Assembly (NCBI GenBank): GCA_021199255.1
Contig: JAJQIK010000081.1
Span: forward strand, 124,001 to 188,000
DNA from: Clostridiales bacterium
Lineage (GTDB): Bacteria > Bacillota > Clostridia > Lachnospirales > Lachnospiraceae
DNA: 64,000 bases
Reading direction: 5' to 3'
Shown: positions 17,219 to 26,912 of the stretch, in pieces
Numbering within the stretch: position 1 is the stretch's first letter
Layout: the number at the start of each line of letters is the position of its first letter
The notes under the pieces: generated by a model
The model's input: the letters and a program-made list of their open reading frames with translations, nothing else
Database searches by the model: none
What the model was told of the DNA's origin: nothing
Made by a program: the position numbers and the translations under genes

Positions 17219-19039
17219 ATGATGGACGGTGGAGACAGATTTTCTCGTATGATAAATGGAATGATTCGCGTTTTGGTGGCAGCCGCTGTGCTTTATTTAT
17301 GGCTGCAAAGTATCTTCAGCACCAGCTTTATGGGGTGGGTGGACAAGGAGGACGGTACGCTGCAGGCGAGAACGCTGAATATTGCAGATAACCCCTGGAA
17401 GCACCTGTTGCTTCTGGCTGTGATCACAGCGCTTCTGGTGTGGTATGGCAGAAGCAGGATATCTGCGGCTTCTTCGCAGGGCAGCGGCGATATGGGCGCT
17501 GTGCGGCCGGGCAGGAGGACGGCCAGGGCAGCAGGAAGCATTGCGCTTCTGGGAATAGCGGCAGCCGCTTTTTGGATTATGACGACTCAGTTTGCGCCGG
17601 GTTCTGATCCCTCCAAGGTATGCGCTGTGGCTTCCCAGTGGCTACAGGGGGATTTCTCAGCCTTTGAGGAGGGCAATTATCTGTTCTGCTATCCCTTTCA
17701 ATCAGGCATCGTGCTCTTTTATTATTGGCTTTCCCTTTTGTTTGGGAATGGAAATTATGTGGCGATGCAGTTTGTCAATCTGCTTGTGTTGTCACTCATA
17801 TATTATCTGCTTTATCAGATCTTTCGGCGTTTCTGGAAGCAGGACGACAGGGTGCTGCTTTTCGCTTATCTGGCGCTTGTCCTATGGGTTCCGCTGATGT
17901 TTTATGTGACCTATTTATATGGGATTCTGCCGGGCATGGCGTGTTCGCTGGGGGCAGCGTATCTGGCAGTGTGTTATCTGGAGAAAAGGAAATGGTGGTA
18001 TATGCTGCCCGCGGCGCTGCTGATGGGAGTGGCTACGGTGCTGAAAATGAACTGTCTGATTTACCTCATAGCGATCAGTTGTTTCCTGATTTATGACGCA
18101 GTTAGTCTTATATGCCGCTCCCACGGCAAGAACAGGCAGTGGATCGTGTCGTTGGTATTCGTGGCTGTTATGGGTCTGGGCGTATATAGCTGTAATCAGG
18201 GTACGAACGCTTATGTGGAGCACTTGTCCGGCTGTGAGATGCCGGAGGGGGAGGTAATGTTGTCCTGGGTCGTTATGGGTTTGCAGGAGGCGCCTAACGC
18301 GCCGGGGAATTATAACGGTTATAATGGCAATGTGTTTTTTGATAACGGCTTTGATACGGAGCTTGCCACGCAGCAGTCTGTAACGGATTTAAAGAAGATT
18401 CTGAAAAGCATGATTAAGCATCCTGTTGACAGGGGGATTTCTTTTTTCGCAAGGAAAACGGCCTATCAATGGAATGATCCGACTTTTATTGCCATGGAGC
18501 GGATGGAAGGGCGGCAATCTGCCATTACTCTGCCCTCTTGGGTGAAAAGCCTGATTGACGGCAAAGGGTGCGTGATTCTTTCGGTTATTTTAAATATGGT
18601 TCAGACTGTGATTCTGACGGGAATGTTGTTTTATCTGTTTTTTACAAGGAGAAGCGAGAACCTGTATGAACTGCTGGGGGCAGTGGTTTTTCTGGGAGGT
18701 TTTCTTTTCCACATGGTATGGGAATCAAGCCCTTCTTATACGATTCCTTATTTTGTGCTGTTGATTCCCTACGCGGTAAAGGGCTTCGCGGAATATGGGA
18801 GTCGGGCGGGCAGGGCTTATGAATGGCTCGTCCACATACCGTGGAAAGAGAAAAAGCAGGATATCAAAACCCGGATTTATGGGAAAAATATACCTGTCAT
18901 AAGCGCGGCGGCCGTGATTGTCGTTCTGGCGCTTCTGTTTATGCAGACCAATCTGTTTCACCGCACGATTGCGTTGAATGACGGCGAAGATGCCCTGAGG
19001 CAGTTTTATCAGCTTCCGGAAGAGGAAATAGAAGAGTAA
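17219..19039 (+). CDS. Polytopic membrane protein, GT39-like
   Basis: 606 residues; the start may be either of two adjacent ATGs (17219 or 17222), with GGAAGAG upstream. About twelve membrane segments are present. After the third hydrophobic segment comes FAPGSDPSKVCAVASQW, an acidic loop in the position of the catalytic Asp of GT39-like enzymes. The C-terminus has one last helix followed by a short tail. It probably transfers a sugar from a polyprenyl-phosphate carrier outside the cell. It is co-directional with the GT2 gene (68 bases apart) and ends 5 bases from a convergent GT2 gene. Enzyme class is inferred, not proven. Confidence 0.78.
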   Translation: MMDGGDRFSRMINGMIRVLVAAAVLYLWLQSIFSTSFMGWVDKEDGTLQARTLNIADNPWKHLLLLAVITALLVWYGRSRISAASSQGSGDMGAVRPGRRTARAAGSIALLGIAAAAFWIMTTQFAPGSDPSKVCAVASQWLQGDFSAFEEGNYLFCYPFQSGIVLFYYWLSLLFGNGNYVAMQFVNLLVLSLIYYLLYQIFRRFWKQDDRVLLFAYLALVLWVPLMFYVTYLYGILPGMACSLGAAYLAVCYLEKRKWWYMLPAALLMGVATVLKMNCLIYLIAISCFLIYDAVSLICRSHGKNRQWIVSLVFVAVMGLGVYSCNQGTNAYVEHLSGCEMPEGEVMLSWVVMGLQEAPNAPGNYNGYNGNVFFDNGFDTELATQQSVTDLKKILKSMIKHPVDRGISFFARKTAYQWNDPTFIAMERMEGRQSAITLPSWVKSLIDGKGCVILSVILNMVQTVILTGMLFYLFFTRRSENLYELLGAVVFLGGFLFHMVWESSPSYTIPYFVLLIPYAVKGFAEYGSRAGRAYEWLVHIPWKEKKQDIKTRIYGKNIPVISAAAVIVVLALLFMQTNLFHRTIALNDGEDALRQFYQLPEEEIEE

Positions 19040-19044
19040 GGGTA

Positions 19045-20061
19045 TCAGTGCTTTAACAGGAATTTGAATAACAGATAGAGCTTGTGCCGGATACAGAAAG
19101 CATAAACCCTGTTATGGATGCCGTTTATATCGCCGATCTTTACGGCGGAAAACGCTTTACTGATCTGCGGATATGTGCACTCGGAGCGGAAAAGATCCCT
19201 GAAACCGGAGTTTTCCTCCGAAATTTGTCTGAATACCGGAATGAAGGTCAGCAAGGTCTGATAGGCGATGTAATAATGAAGCTGCCGTTCTAATGCGGGA
19301 TAATGGGAGATATCGAGGAAACGGTACAATGTCTCAAATAGGATATGATTTTCGCCTAAACGCTTCCGATCCATGGAATGGGTGGCGGAGCCCGCATTGC
19401 TGCGATAATAATAAAAGGCTTCGTCAAAGAAATAAATGGAGGAGGCTTCCAGCATACAGCTATAGGAAGCAAGGGCGTCTTCCCCTACCAAAACCTCATG
19501 GGGAACGCGCAGCAGATGCTTTTCCAGTAAAGAGCGCCGGAAAATTTTGTTCCACATACTGGGGGCAATCCCATAGATAAAAAAGGCGCCGGAATAGATC
19601 ATGGAAGGATAGACCTCTAAGCGCAGGCGGTCCTTGTCATAGAAGCCCGGGGCAAAGGGACTGCTGCATTTTAGCTCCTGATTGGGCATGACGGCTATAT
19701 AATTGCAGAGCAGGATATCCGCGTGGGTATTCTGTGCCTCCTGGCACATACGGGGATACATATCCGGGGATATCCAGTCGTCGCTGTCCACAAAGGTCAC
19801 ATATTCGCCCCGGCTGAGACGGTATCCCTGCTGTCTGGCGGCAGTATGTCCGCTGTTGGGCTGGTGATGGCAGCGGATCTGGCTGTGGCGGGAGGCATAT
19901 TCGTCGCATAGGGCGGCAGAACCGTCGGAGGAACCGTCGTCGATTAACAGGATCTCATAGTCTGTCCATGGCTGGTTCAGAATACTGTCAAGACAGTCTG
20001 TGAGATAGGGCCTGGTATTGTAAACAGGGATAATAATACTTAAAAAAGGGGTTTCACACAT
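19045..20061 (-). CDS. Glycosyltransferase family 2
   Basis: 338 residues from the ATG at 20061, which has TTGGAGG about 5 bases upstream; a TTG 12 bases earlier overlaps that ribosome site and is rejected. The fold starts at FLSIIIPVYNTRPYL, with LLIDDGSSDGS for nucleotide binding and FVDSDDW as the metal-binding DxD. VGEDALASYS is the acceptor-side motif. The C-terminal 100 residues are helical, without a membrane anchor. This is a cytoplasmic sugar transferase of the kind used for capsule and teichoic-acid-like glycans. It lies on the opposite strand to its neighbours, as a single-gene unit. Confidence 0.9.
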   Translation of the reverse strand: MCETPFLSIIIPVYNTRPYLTDCLDSILNQPWTDYEILLIDDGSSDGSAALCDEYASRHSQIRCHHQPNSGHTAARQQGYRLSRGEYVTFVDSDDWISPDMYPRMCQEAQNTHADILLCNYIAVMPNQELKCSSPFAPGFYDKDRLRLEVYPSMIYSGAFFIYGIAPSMWNKIFRRSLLEKHLLRVPHEVLVGEDALASYSCMLEASSIYFFDEAFYYYRSNAGSATHSMDRKRLGENHILFETLYRFLDISHYPALERQLHYYIAYQTLLTFIPVFRQISEENSGFRDLFRSECTYPQISKAFSAVKIGDINGIHNRVYAFCIRHKLYLLFKFLLKH

Positions 20062-20139
20062 GGCTTCCTCCAAGGTTATAGCTGATGATATGCGGTTTCA
20101 TTGTAACTTTTTCCGGGAAGCTTTGCAAGAGGAGTATTT

Positions 20140-21201
20140 GTGAGGATGGATAAAATCGTATTTGTGATACCGGATATGCCCGGCGGCGGCACGGAGCGGG
20201 TAGTGGCGTATCTGGCGAATGAGTATTGCCAAAGAGGGATTCCCGTGGCGATTCTGTTGTTTGCGGGGCAGGAGACGGCTTATCCGCTGGACGCGCGTAT
20301 TGAGGTGGTCAGCGTGGGCGAACCCTCCGGCGGGAGCCTTCGCGCCAGAGTCCGGAGGCTTTGCCGAATGAGGCAGTTTTATGGGAAGAACAGGAACTGC
20401 CAGATTTGGTCATTCAGCGTGATGGGCGCCGTTTTTTCTGTCGTCGCGGCGCTGGGGCAGAACCATTTTTTTCTGGTGTCTGAGCGGAATGACCCGAATC
20501 AATATGAGCACCGGAGACTGCGGAATTTGTTCTATCGCTTCGCGGACGTAATTGTGTGCCAGACGCCAGATGCGGCGAGGAGCTTTCCGGCAGGGCTTAC
20601 ACGGAAGGCTGTGGTGATTCCGAATCCGATTGAGACAGGCGCGGCAAAGCCCTATGACGGCCTCCGCGACCATAGAATTGTGGCGGTCGGCAGGTTGAGT
20701 CCCCAGAAAAATCATAAGCTGCTTCTCAGGGCATTTTCTGTTTTCGTGAAGACCCATGAGGATTATGTGCTGGAACTGTATGGCAAAGGGGAATTGGAGG
20801 ACGAACTGAAAGGGTATGCGGAAGCGCTGGGGCTTCAAAATAAAGTGGTGTTCCAGGGGTTCTCGGCTCATGTCAGGGAGCAGATTAACCGGGCGGCCAT
20901 GTTTGTGCTCTCTTCCGATTACGAGGGAATATCCAATTCCATGATGGAGGCCATCGCCCTGGGGGTGCCCACGATAGCCACCGACTGTCCGATTGGCGGT
21001 TCCAGAATGTTGATTCAGGATCACCAAAACGGAATCTTAGTGCCGGTGGGAGATGAACGGGCGCTTGTGGAGGCCATGTCTGAGCTTGCGGAGCACCCGG
21101 AGCTGGGCAGGCGAATGAGTCTGGAGGGAAGAAAGCTTCGAGAGGAAAATACAGTGTCTCAGATCGCGGACAGATTTCTTGCCGCAGCGCCTTCAAGATA
21201 A
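20140..21201 (+). CDS. Glycosyltransferase family 4 (GT-B)
   Basis: 353 residues. The start is GTG at 20140 with AGAGGAG 6 bases upstream; an ATG two codons later is the alternative. GGGTERVVAYLANEY is the N-terminal acceptor loop. VAVGRLSPQKNHKLLLRAF begins the nucleotide-sugar half and SSDYEGISNSMMEAIALG carries the EX7E motif of retaining GT4 enzymes. It resembles GalNAc- or glucose-alpha transferases of exopolysaccharide clusters. A second GT4 gene starts 18 bases downstream, so the two are co-transcribed. Confidence 0.92.
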   Translation: MRMDKIVFVIPDMPGGGTERVVAYLANEYCQRGIPVAILLFAGQETAYPLDARIEVVSVGEPSGGSLRARVRRLCRMRQFYGKNRNCQIWSFSVMGAVFSVVAALGQNHFFLVSERNDPNQYEHRRLRNLFYRFADVIVCQTPDAARSFPAGLTRKAVVIPNPIETGAAKPYDGLRDHRIVAVGRLSPQKNHKLLLRAFSVFVKTHEDYVLELYGKGELEDELKGYAEALGLQNKVVFQGFSAHVREQINRAAMFVLSSDYEGISNSMMEAIALGVPTIATDCPIGGSRMLIQDHQNGILVPVGDERALVEAMSELAEHPELGRRMSLEGRKLREENTVSQIADRFLAAAPSR

Positions 21202-21218
21202 GGCGCATCAGGAAAGGC

Positions 21219-22343
21219 ATGGTGATGGCGTTGAAGAATGTATTGATTATCAATCCTATTTTATATACGGCGGAAACAAACGAGATTCCGAAGGTCGATT
21301 CTATTAAAGATACCATGATATACGCGCTGTGCATTGGATTTCTGAAGGCGGGACACAGGGTTACGCTGATTGCCGCGCAGGACTATCAGCCCTGCGTGGA
21401 GGAGGAATATCCTTTTTCGGTCATTTGGATGCATACGGTGTGCCGGTCTGTGTTTCAACCCAGATGTTTTCCGTATATGCCTGCGCTTCGGCCATTTCTC
21501 AGGCGGCATAAGGAATATGACCTGATTATTACCAGCGAGATGTTTGCCTCCTGGTCTTATACCGCGGTGCGGCTGTCCTGGGAAAAAACCGTGGTGTGGC
21601 ATGAACTGGCGGCGCACAACCGGCTGCTGCACCAGATTCCCTCTAAGCTCTGGTATCATGTGGTGGCTCGTTTCCTGATGAGGAAAGCGCGGGTGGTTGC
21701 GCGTTCCAGGGCGGCGCAAAGCTTTATCAGCCGATATGTGGGAAATGTGGCAGAGGAAGTCATCGATCACGGTGTGGAATTGGAAAAATTGCCCCCGGTG
21801 GGGACTGATGCCGGGAATATTGTGAAGGAAAAGCGGTTTGCCGTGGTTTCCCAGTTCATTGCGCGCAAGCAGATCGATAGAACCATTGAAGCTTTTGCGG
21901 ATTTCGTGGAAAGAGGGAACGGGGATTACACGTTATATCTGATCGGGCAGGGGCCGGAGGAAGCCGCTTTAAGGGAAACAGCCGTTAGGCGGAACGTGGA
22001 GCAGCGGATCCGCTTCTGCGGCCAGATGACCCATGAACAGCTTCTGCCGGTTGTGGCGGGAGCCAGGGCGCTGCTGGTTTATACCAGGCAGGATAATAAT
22101 ATGGTGTCCATTGTGGAGAGTATTGCGGTGGGGACGCCGGTAGTTACCACCTCTGTCCCTTATAATGCGGAATATATCGAACGGGAACAATTAGGGATTG
22201 TAAAAGACCGGTGGGGTGCGGAAGCGTTAGAGCAGATATGCGCGGAGAATCAGGCTTATGTGCAAAATTGCCTGCGTTATCGGGACAGGCTTTCCGCCGT
22301 ATCCTGCGCGGAGGCCTTTTGGCGCTGCTTTCCCGATACTTGA
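21219..22343 (+). CDS. Glycosyltransferase family 4 (GT-B)
   Basis: 374 residues; the start is ATG 21219 or, better spaced from AAAGG, ATG 21225. The C-terminal half has the GT4 nucleotide-sugar site: FAVVSQFIARKQIDRTIEAF, then LIGQGPEEAALRETA and TRQDNNMVSIVESIAVGTPV, in which the EX7E region is only partly kept. The N-terminal half is less conserved and would bind the acceptor. It follows the preceding GT4 gene by 18 bases in one operon. Confidence 0.88.
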   Translation: MVMALKNVLIINPILYTAETNEIPKVDSIKDTMIYALCIGFLKAGHRVTLIAAQDYQPCVEEEYPFSVIWMHTVCRSVFQPRCFPYMPALRPFLRRHKEYDLIITSEMFASWSYTAVRLSWEKTVVWHELAAHNRLLHQIPSKLWYHVVARFLMRKARVVARSRAAQSFISRYVGNVAEEVIDHGVELEKLPPVGTDAGNIVKEKRFAVVSQFIARKQIDRTIEAFADFVERGNGDYTLYLIGQGPEEAALRETAVRRNVEQRIRFCGQMTHEQLLPVVAGARALLVYTRQDNNMVSIVESIAVGTPVVTTSVPYNAEYIEREQLGIVKDRWGAEALEQICAENQAYVQNCLRYRDRLSAVSCAEAFWRCFPDT

Positions 22344-22346
22344 TTT

Positions 22347-22376
22347 TTGACTGATAGAATTGTAAAATAATAATAT
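22347..22376 (+). promoter_or_regulatory. Candidate promoter of the GT8 gene
   Basis: TTGACT, 18 bases, TAATAT in an AT-rich gap after the GT4 operon and 60 bases before the GT8 start. Confidence 0.45.
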
Positions 22377-22435
22377 TATGCCGTGGTTATAAAGGGCGAT
22401 ATGGAATGGCAGTAAGAAGATAGGGGATAGCCGGA

Positions 22436-23377
22436 TTGGATCATATAAAAGTAGTGTTCTGCTTTGATGAAAATTTAATCGCACAGGTACAGGTCACAGT
22501 CGCGTCCCTGTTGGACGCCGCAAAAGCCGAGCCGGTGCATTATGATATCTATTGTGTTTGTACGAGGGAAGCCGGAAGGGTAAGAGAGCCGTTGGAGCGC
22601 ATCGTCAGCGGAAGAGACCGGGATTCTTCCCTGCATTTGTATTGTGTGGACAATCCTTATGGAAATTCTTATCAGGTCAGGGGTATCTCAGCAGGGACTT
22701 ATCTGCGGCTGACGCTGCACAGGCTGCTGCCTGAGGTGGACAGAATCCTTTATATGGATGTAGACGTGCTGGTCTGCGGCAGTCTGCTCCCAATCTGGCA
22801 GACGGAGCTTTCCGGCCGGATATTGGCGGCAGTCAAGGGCGCGGTGAACCTGACGGACAAATGGGAATGGAACAGCGACAGGCCTTATTGGAAGCTTCTG
22901 GAAGGTCAGAAGGGCGGATATATTAACGCAGGCGTTACGCTGATGAATCTGGAGGAGATCCGAAAGCAGCGGCTGGAAGAACAGTGGAAGGAGCTGGCGC
23001 AGGAGAAATTGTATTATCAGGATCAGGATATTCTCAATATCACCTGCCGCAATCAAATATGTTATTTGCCGCCGAAGTATAATCGGCTGGCATATATGGG
23101 GAAAGAGGATTATAATAGGTTTGTGGAAGAAGGCATTTATACGCAGGAGGAATGTGAGGAGGCCTTGAGCGCTCCGGCGCTTATTCATTATGCGGGCGAT
23201 AAGCCGTGGAAGCGTTATGATACCAATCTGGGCAGCCTCTGGTGGGATTATGTGAATAGTCAGCAGGAGTTGGACGGGCTGTTTGACGAGGCGGCTGCCC
23301 GCAGTTATCATGGGCCCACGGTTTGGCAGAGGGCGGTCAGAAAATGCAGGAAAATAGCGAGCAAAGAGAAGCTTTAA
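22436..23377 (+). CDS. Glycosyltransferase family 8
   Basis: 313 residues from a TTG start; the purine-rich TAGGGGATAG upstream supplies the ribosome site and no in-frame ATG lies near. VVFCFDENLIAQVQVTVASL is the GT8 N-terminus and RILYMDVDVLV is the DxD metal site. GGYINAGVTLMNL and HYAGDKPWK are the family's C-terminal conserved blocks. GT8 enzymes are retaining and add galactose or glucose to envelope glycans. It ends 70 bases before the UDP-glucose dehydrogenase gene. Confidence 0.9.
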   Translation: MDHIKVVFCFDENLIAQVQVTVASLLDAAKAEPVHYDIYCVCTREAGRVREPLERIVSGRDRDSSLHLYCVDNPYGNSYQVRGISAGTYLRLTLHRLLPEVDRILYMDVDVLVCGSLLPIWQTELSGRILAAVKGAVNLTDKWEWNSDRPYWKLLEGQKGGYINAGVTLMNLEEIRKQRLEEQWKELAQEKLYYQDQDILNITCRNQICYLPPKYNRLAYMGKEDYNRFVEEGIYTQEECEEALSAPALIHYAGDKPWKRYDTNLGSLWWDYVNSQQELDGLFDEAAARSYHGPTVWQRAVRKCRKIASKEKL

Positions 23378-23447
23378 CGGCAGGAGCTTTTGGCGTGGCC
23401 TGGAGGCGTTAAGCCGGTTGACAGAAAGTTTCGGAACGGAGAAGAGG

Positions 23448-24758
23448 ATGAAAATAGCGGTAGCAGGAACAGGATATGTGGGGTTGGTGGCAGGCGTATG
23501 CTTTGCGGAGAAGGGGCACGACGTCACCTGCGTAGATGTAGATGAAGCCAAGGTAGAGCTGATGCGATCCGGGGTGACGCCGATCTATGAGGAAGGCCTG
23601 GAAGAGCTGATGCGGAAAAACAACGCGGCAGGCAGGCTTCATTATACTACGGATTATCAAAGCGCCTACCGGGACGCAGAGGCAATTTTTATCGGCGTGG
23701 GTACGCCGGAGCAGCCGGACGGCTCCGCCAACTTAAGTTATATCGCCACAGTCTCCAGGCAGATCGCGGAATCCGTTGAGAGAGATTGTCTGGTAGTGGT
23801 GAAGTCTACCGTGCCGGTGGGAACCAACGACAAGGTGGAGCGGTTTATCCATGATTTCCTGACGAGGGACGTAAAGGTGGAGGTGGCGTCCAATCCGGAA
23901 TTTCTGGCACAGGGTTCGGCAGTGCACGATACCTTACATGCCGCTAGGATTATTATAGGTACGGAAAGCAGGGAAGCGGAGGAGACGTTAAAGAAAATCT
24001 ATGAGCCCTTTGGGCTGCCGATTGTATCCGTTAACAGGCGGTCGGCGGAGATGATTAAGTATGCCTGCAACGATTTTCTGGCTTTAAAAATTTCCTATAT
24101 GAATGATATTGCCAACCTGTGTGAACTGGTGGGCGCTGATATCGACGCGGTAGCAGAGGGGATGAGCTATGACGCCAGAATCGGGGCTAAATTTTTAAAT
24201 GCCGGCGTGGGGTATGGCGGAAGCTGTTTCCCGAAGGATACCAAGGCTCTCAAATATATTGCCAGGCAGCATGGCTATACTCTGCGTACGGTGGAAGCGG
24301 CGGTGGACGTCAACGCAGAGCAGAAGACGAAGCTTTTCTATAAGGCTGGCAGCCGTATGATTACCTTTCAGCATCTGCGGGTAGCGGTATTGGGACTTGC
24401 TTTTAAAGCAGGGACAGATGATCTGCGGGAGGCGCCGTCCTTAGATAATGTAGAGCTGCTTTTGCAAAACGGCGCGGATATCTGTGCGTATGACCCGGTT
24501 GCCGCGGATAATTTCAAGAAGAGATATCCGGAGGGAGCTAACTTAAAGGGTACTATGCATTATGTACAGACGCCGGAGGAAGCTTTGCAGAATGCGGATA
24601 TCTGTTTTATTTTCACGGAATGGCAGGAGATTAAGGAGATAGCGCCGGAAACCTTTAAGAGACTGATGAAGATTCCCCTTGTCTATGACGGACGCAATGT
24701 CTATGGCGTCGGGAAGATGAAAGACGCCGGAGTGGAATATTACAGCATCGGACGATAG
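23448..24758 (+). CDS. ugd: UDP-glucose 6-dehydrogenase
   Basis: 436 residues from the ATG at 23448, with GGAG 6 bases upstream; an in-frame TTG ten codons earlier is rejected. It oxidises UDP-glucose to UDP-glucuronate with two NAD+. MKIAVAGTGYVGLVAG is the NAD-binding Rossmann motif, SNPEFLAQGSAVHD is in the substrate loop, and YGGSCFPKDTKAL carries the catalytic Cys260. The length matches the family. The next gene is a UDP-glucuronate 4-epimerase, so the product is likely passed on to UDP-galacturonate and the surface glycan is likely acidic. Confidence 0.96.
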   Translation: MKIAVAGTGYVGLVAGVCFAEKGHDVTCVDVDEAKVELMRSGVTPIYEEGLEELMRKNNAAGRLHYTTDYQSAYRDAEAIFIGVGTPEQPDGSANLSYIATVSRQIAESVERDCLVVVKSTVPVGTNDKVERFIHDFLTRDVKVEVASNPEFLAQGSAVHDTLHAARIIIGTESREAEETLKKIYEPFGLPIVSVNRRSAEMIKYACNDFLALKISYMNDIANLCELVGADIDAVAEGMSYDARIGAKFLNAGVGYGGSCFPKDTKALKYIARQHGYTLRTVEAAVDVNAEQKTKLFYKAGSRMITFQHLRVAVLGLAFKAGTDDLREAPSLDNVELLLQNGADICAYDPVAADNFKKRYPEGANLKGTMHYVQTPEEALQNADICFIFTEWQEIKEIAPETFKRLMKIPLVYDGRNVYGVGKMKDAGVEYYSIGR

Positions 24759-24795
24759 CCGGAAAGAGGTATTCGGTTTAGACGGGAGGAAGGCA

Positions 24796-25791
24796 ATGAA
24801 CCAGTTAGATGTGAACAAAATATATTTGATTACGGGCGGGGCGGGATTTATCGGATTTCATTTGTCCAAAAGCCTGTTGGAAAAAGGAGCCAGGGTGATA
24901 GGCTTCGATAATATGAACGATTATTACGAGGTGAAGCTGAAGGAAGATCGGCTGGCAATCCTGAAGCAGTATGACCGCTATACCTTTATCAAGGGCGATC
25001 TGGCGGACAGCGCGGCCGTCATCAGTATTTTTCAGGAGTATCGCCCTCAGATCGTGGTGAATCTGGGAGCCCAGGCGGGGGTTCGATACAGCATTGATAA
25101 TCCAGAGGCTTATATGCAGTCCAACATGATGGGATTCTTCTATCTTTTGCAGGCGTGCCGTTATTTCCCAGTGGAGCATCTGGTGTACGCCTCTTCCAGC
25201 TCCGTATACGGGGGCAATGAAAAGGTTCCTTTCTCCACGGAGGATAAGGTAGACGAGCCGGTGAGCCTGTATGCCGCAACGAAGAAATCCAACGAGCTTA
25301 TGGCGCATGCTTACAGCAAGCTTTATTCCATTCCGGTGACAGGGCTTCGGTTCTTTACAGTGTACGGTCCTTTTGGCAGGCCTGATATGGCATATTTCAA
25401 GTTTACCAGAAAGATTCTGGCAGACGAGCCTATCCAGATTTATAATAACGGCGATATGTACCGTGATTTTACTTATATAGACGACATTGTGCGGGGAGTT
25501 GAGAATATTCTCTGCAATCCGCCTCGGAAGAACAGAAAGGGGGCGGCGTATCAGTTGTACAATATCGGCAACCATAAGCCGGAGAAGCTGATGGATTTTG
25601 TAAAAACTCTGGAGAAATGCCTGGGAAAGACGGCGGAGAAGGAATATCTTCCCATGCAGCCCGGCGATGTGTACCAGACCTATGCGGATGTGTCGGATCT
25701 GATGCGGGATTATGATTTTAAACCGAACACCTCCATTGAGGAAGGACTTACCCAATTTGTGGCGTGGTATCGGGAATATTACGGATCATAG
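24796..25791 (+). CDS. UDP-glucuronate 4-epimerase (NAD-dependent SDR epimerase)
   Basis: 331 residues with a GGGAGGAAGG ribosome site. The N-terminus YLITGGAGFIGFHLSKSLLE is the SDR NAD site and GFDNMNDYYEVKLKEDRL is characteristic of GlcA epimerases (CapI/LpsL type) rather than GalE. The catalytic pair is Tyr159/Lys163 (YAATK), followed by GLRFFTVYGPFGRPDMA. It should convert UDP-GlcA made by the upstream dehydrogenase into UDP-GalA. The two genes lie 37 bases apart and are probably one operon. Confidence 0.93.
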   Translation: MNQLDVNKIYLITGGAGFIGFHLSKSLLEKGARVIGFDNMNDYYEVKLKEDRLAILKQYDRYTFIKGDLADSAAVISIFQEYRPQIVVNLGAQAGVRYSIDNPEAYMQSNMMGFFYLLQACRYFPVEHLVYASSSSVYGGNEKVPFSTEDKVDEPVSLYAATKKSNELMAHAYSKLYSIPVTGLRFFTVYGPFGRPDMAYFKFTRKILADEPIQIYNNGDMYRDFTYIDDIVRGVENILCNPPRKNRKGAAYQLYNIGNHKPEKLMDFVKTLEKCLGKTAEKEYLPMQPGDVYQTYADVSDLMRDYDFKPNTSIEEGLTQFVAWYREYYGS

Positions 25792-25887
25792 TGATCCGAT
25801 TTTGCGTGATTTGATGGAGCGATAGTAAATTTCCCTATGATGGAAAGGAGATTTGCATACGCAGGAAGAGGGAGAAAAGCTGGATTG

Positions 25888-26910
25888 ATGGAAAACAGAC
25901 CGGACAGAGAACACAATACAACAGATCGTGCGGAAAAAAGGCGGATACCGATATTATATCTGGTGGTGCCATGCTATAACGAGGAAGAGGTTATTGAGAA
26001 ATCCGCGCTTGTTATGGGTGATAAGCTTAAGAAGCTTGGACGGGAAGGAAAGATTGCTGCGGGGAGCAAGGTTATGTTTGTCAATGACGGGAGCCGGGAT
26101 CGCACCCTGCGGCTTCTGCATGAGATTGCGGATAGGGACGCCATGTTTTCCGTGGTAAGCCTGTCGGGGAATTACGGGCATCAGAGCGCGATTCTGGCCG
26201 GTATGATGATGGCGAGAAAATATGCCGACGCGGTTGTCACGATCGACGCGGATTTGCAGCAGGATATTGAGGCGCTGGATCAGTTCCTGGCAAGCTATAT
26301 GTCCGGGAGCGACGTGGTCTATGGGGTGCGCAACGACAGACATTCGGACGGGATTTTTAAGAAGGGAACGGCGACGGCTTACTATAAGCTGATGCATCTT
26401 TTGGGGAGCAATGTCATGGCAAATCATGCGGATTACCGGCTGATGTCCAGGAAAGCATTAGATGCGCTGGCAGAATATAAGGAGACGAATCTGTTCCTGC
26501 GGGGATTGATTCCCACCATGGGTTTTCCCTCTGATGTGGTGTATTTTGACGTAAAGGCAAGGGAGGCCGGACACTCCAAGTACACCTTCAGCAAGATGAT
26601 GACGCTTGCGCTGGATGGGATTACTTCCATGAGCGTCAGGCCCCTTCGTATGATTGCGGTGCTGGGCTTTATCTTTTTCCTGTTTTTCGGGGGCGTAGGA
26701 GTGACAGTAATCGTAGACTGGGTGCAGGGCAATAACGTGCCCGGTTATACCACTACGCTGCTGGTATCCCTGCTGACTGGCGGTGTGACGCTGATATCGC
26801 TGGGTATTATCGGAGAATATGTGGGCAAGATTTATATGGAAACGAAGCACAGGCCAAGGTATCTGATCGACACCTTTGTGTGGAAAGAGGAAAATGCAGA
26901 GGAAAAATAA
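25888..26910 (+). CDS. GtrB-like polyprenyl-phosphate glycosyltransferase (GT2 with C-terminal membrane helices)
   Basis: 340 residues from ATG 25888; ATG 25837 is in frame but adds 17 basic residues and has no ribosome site. The GT2 domain starts at YLVVPCYNEEEVI, with FVNDGSRDRT and the DxD-type TIDADLQQD. SLSGNYGHQSAILAGM and HADYRLMSRKALDAL are signatures of the GtrB/DPM1-like group. Two C-terminal membrane helices (about residues 250-275 and 285-310) precede GEYVGKIYMETKHRPRY. These enzymes load a sugar onto undecaprenyl phosphate at the inner face, for flipping and use outside the cell. The next gene starts 2 bases after its stop, indicating coupled translation with a large membrane protein that may use the product. 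Confidence 0.92.
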   Translation: MENRPDREHNTTDRAEKRRIPILYLVVPCYNEEEVIEKSALVMGDKLKKLGREGKIAAGSKVMFVNDGSRDRTLRLLHEIADRDAMFSVVSLSGNYGHQSAILAGMMMARKYADAVVTIDADLQQDIEALDQFLASYMSGSDVVYGVRNDRHSDGIFKKGTATAYYKLMHLLGSNVMANHADYRLMSRKALDALAEYKETNLFLRGLIPTMGFPSDVVYFDVKAREAGHSKYTFSKMMTLALDGITSMSVRPLRMIAVLGFIFFLFFGGVGVTVIVDWVQGNNVPGYTTTLLVSLLTGGVTLISLGIIGEYVGKIYMETKHRPRYLIDTFVWKEENAEEK

Positions 26911-26912
26911 CA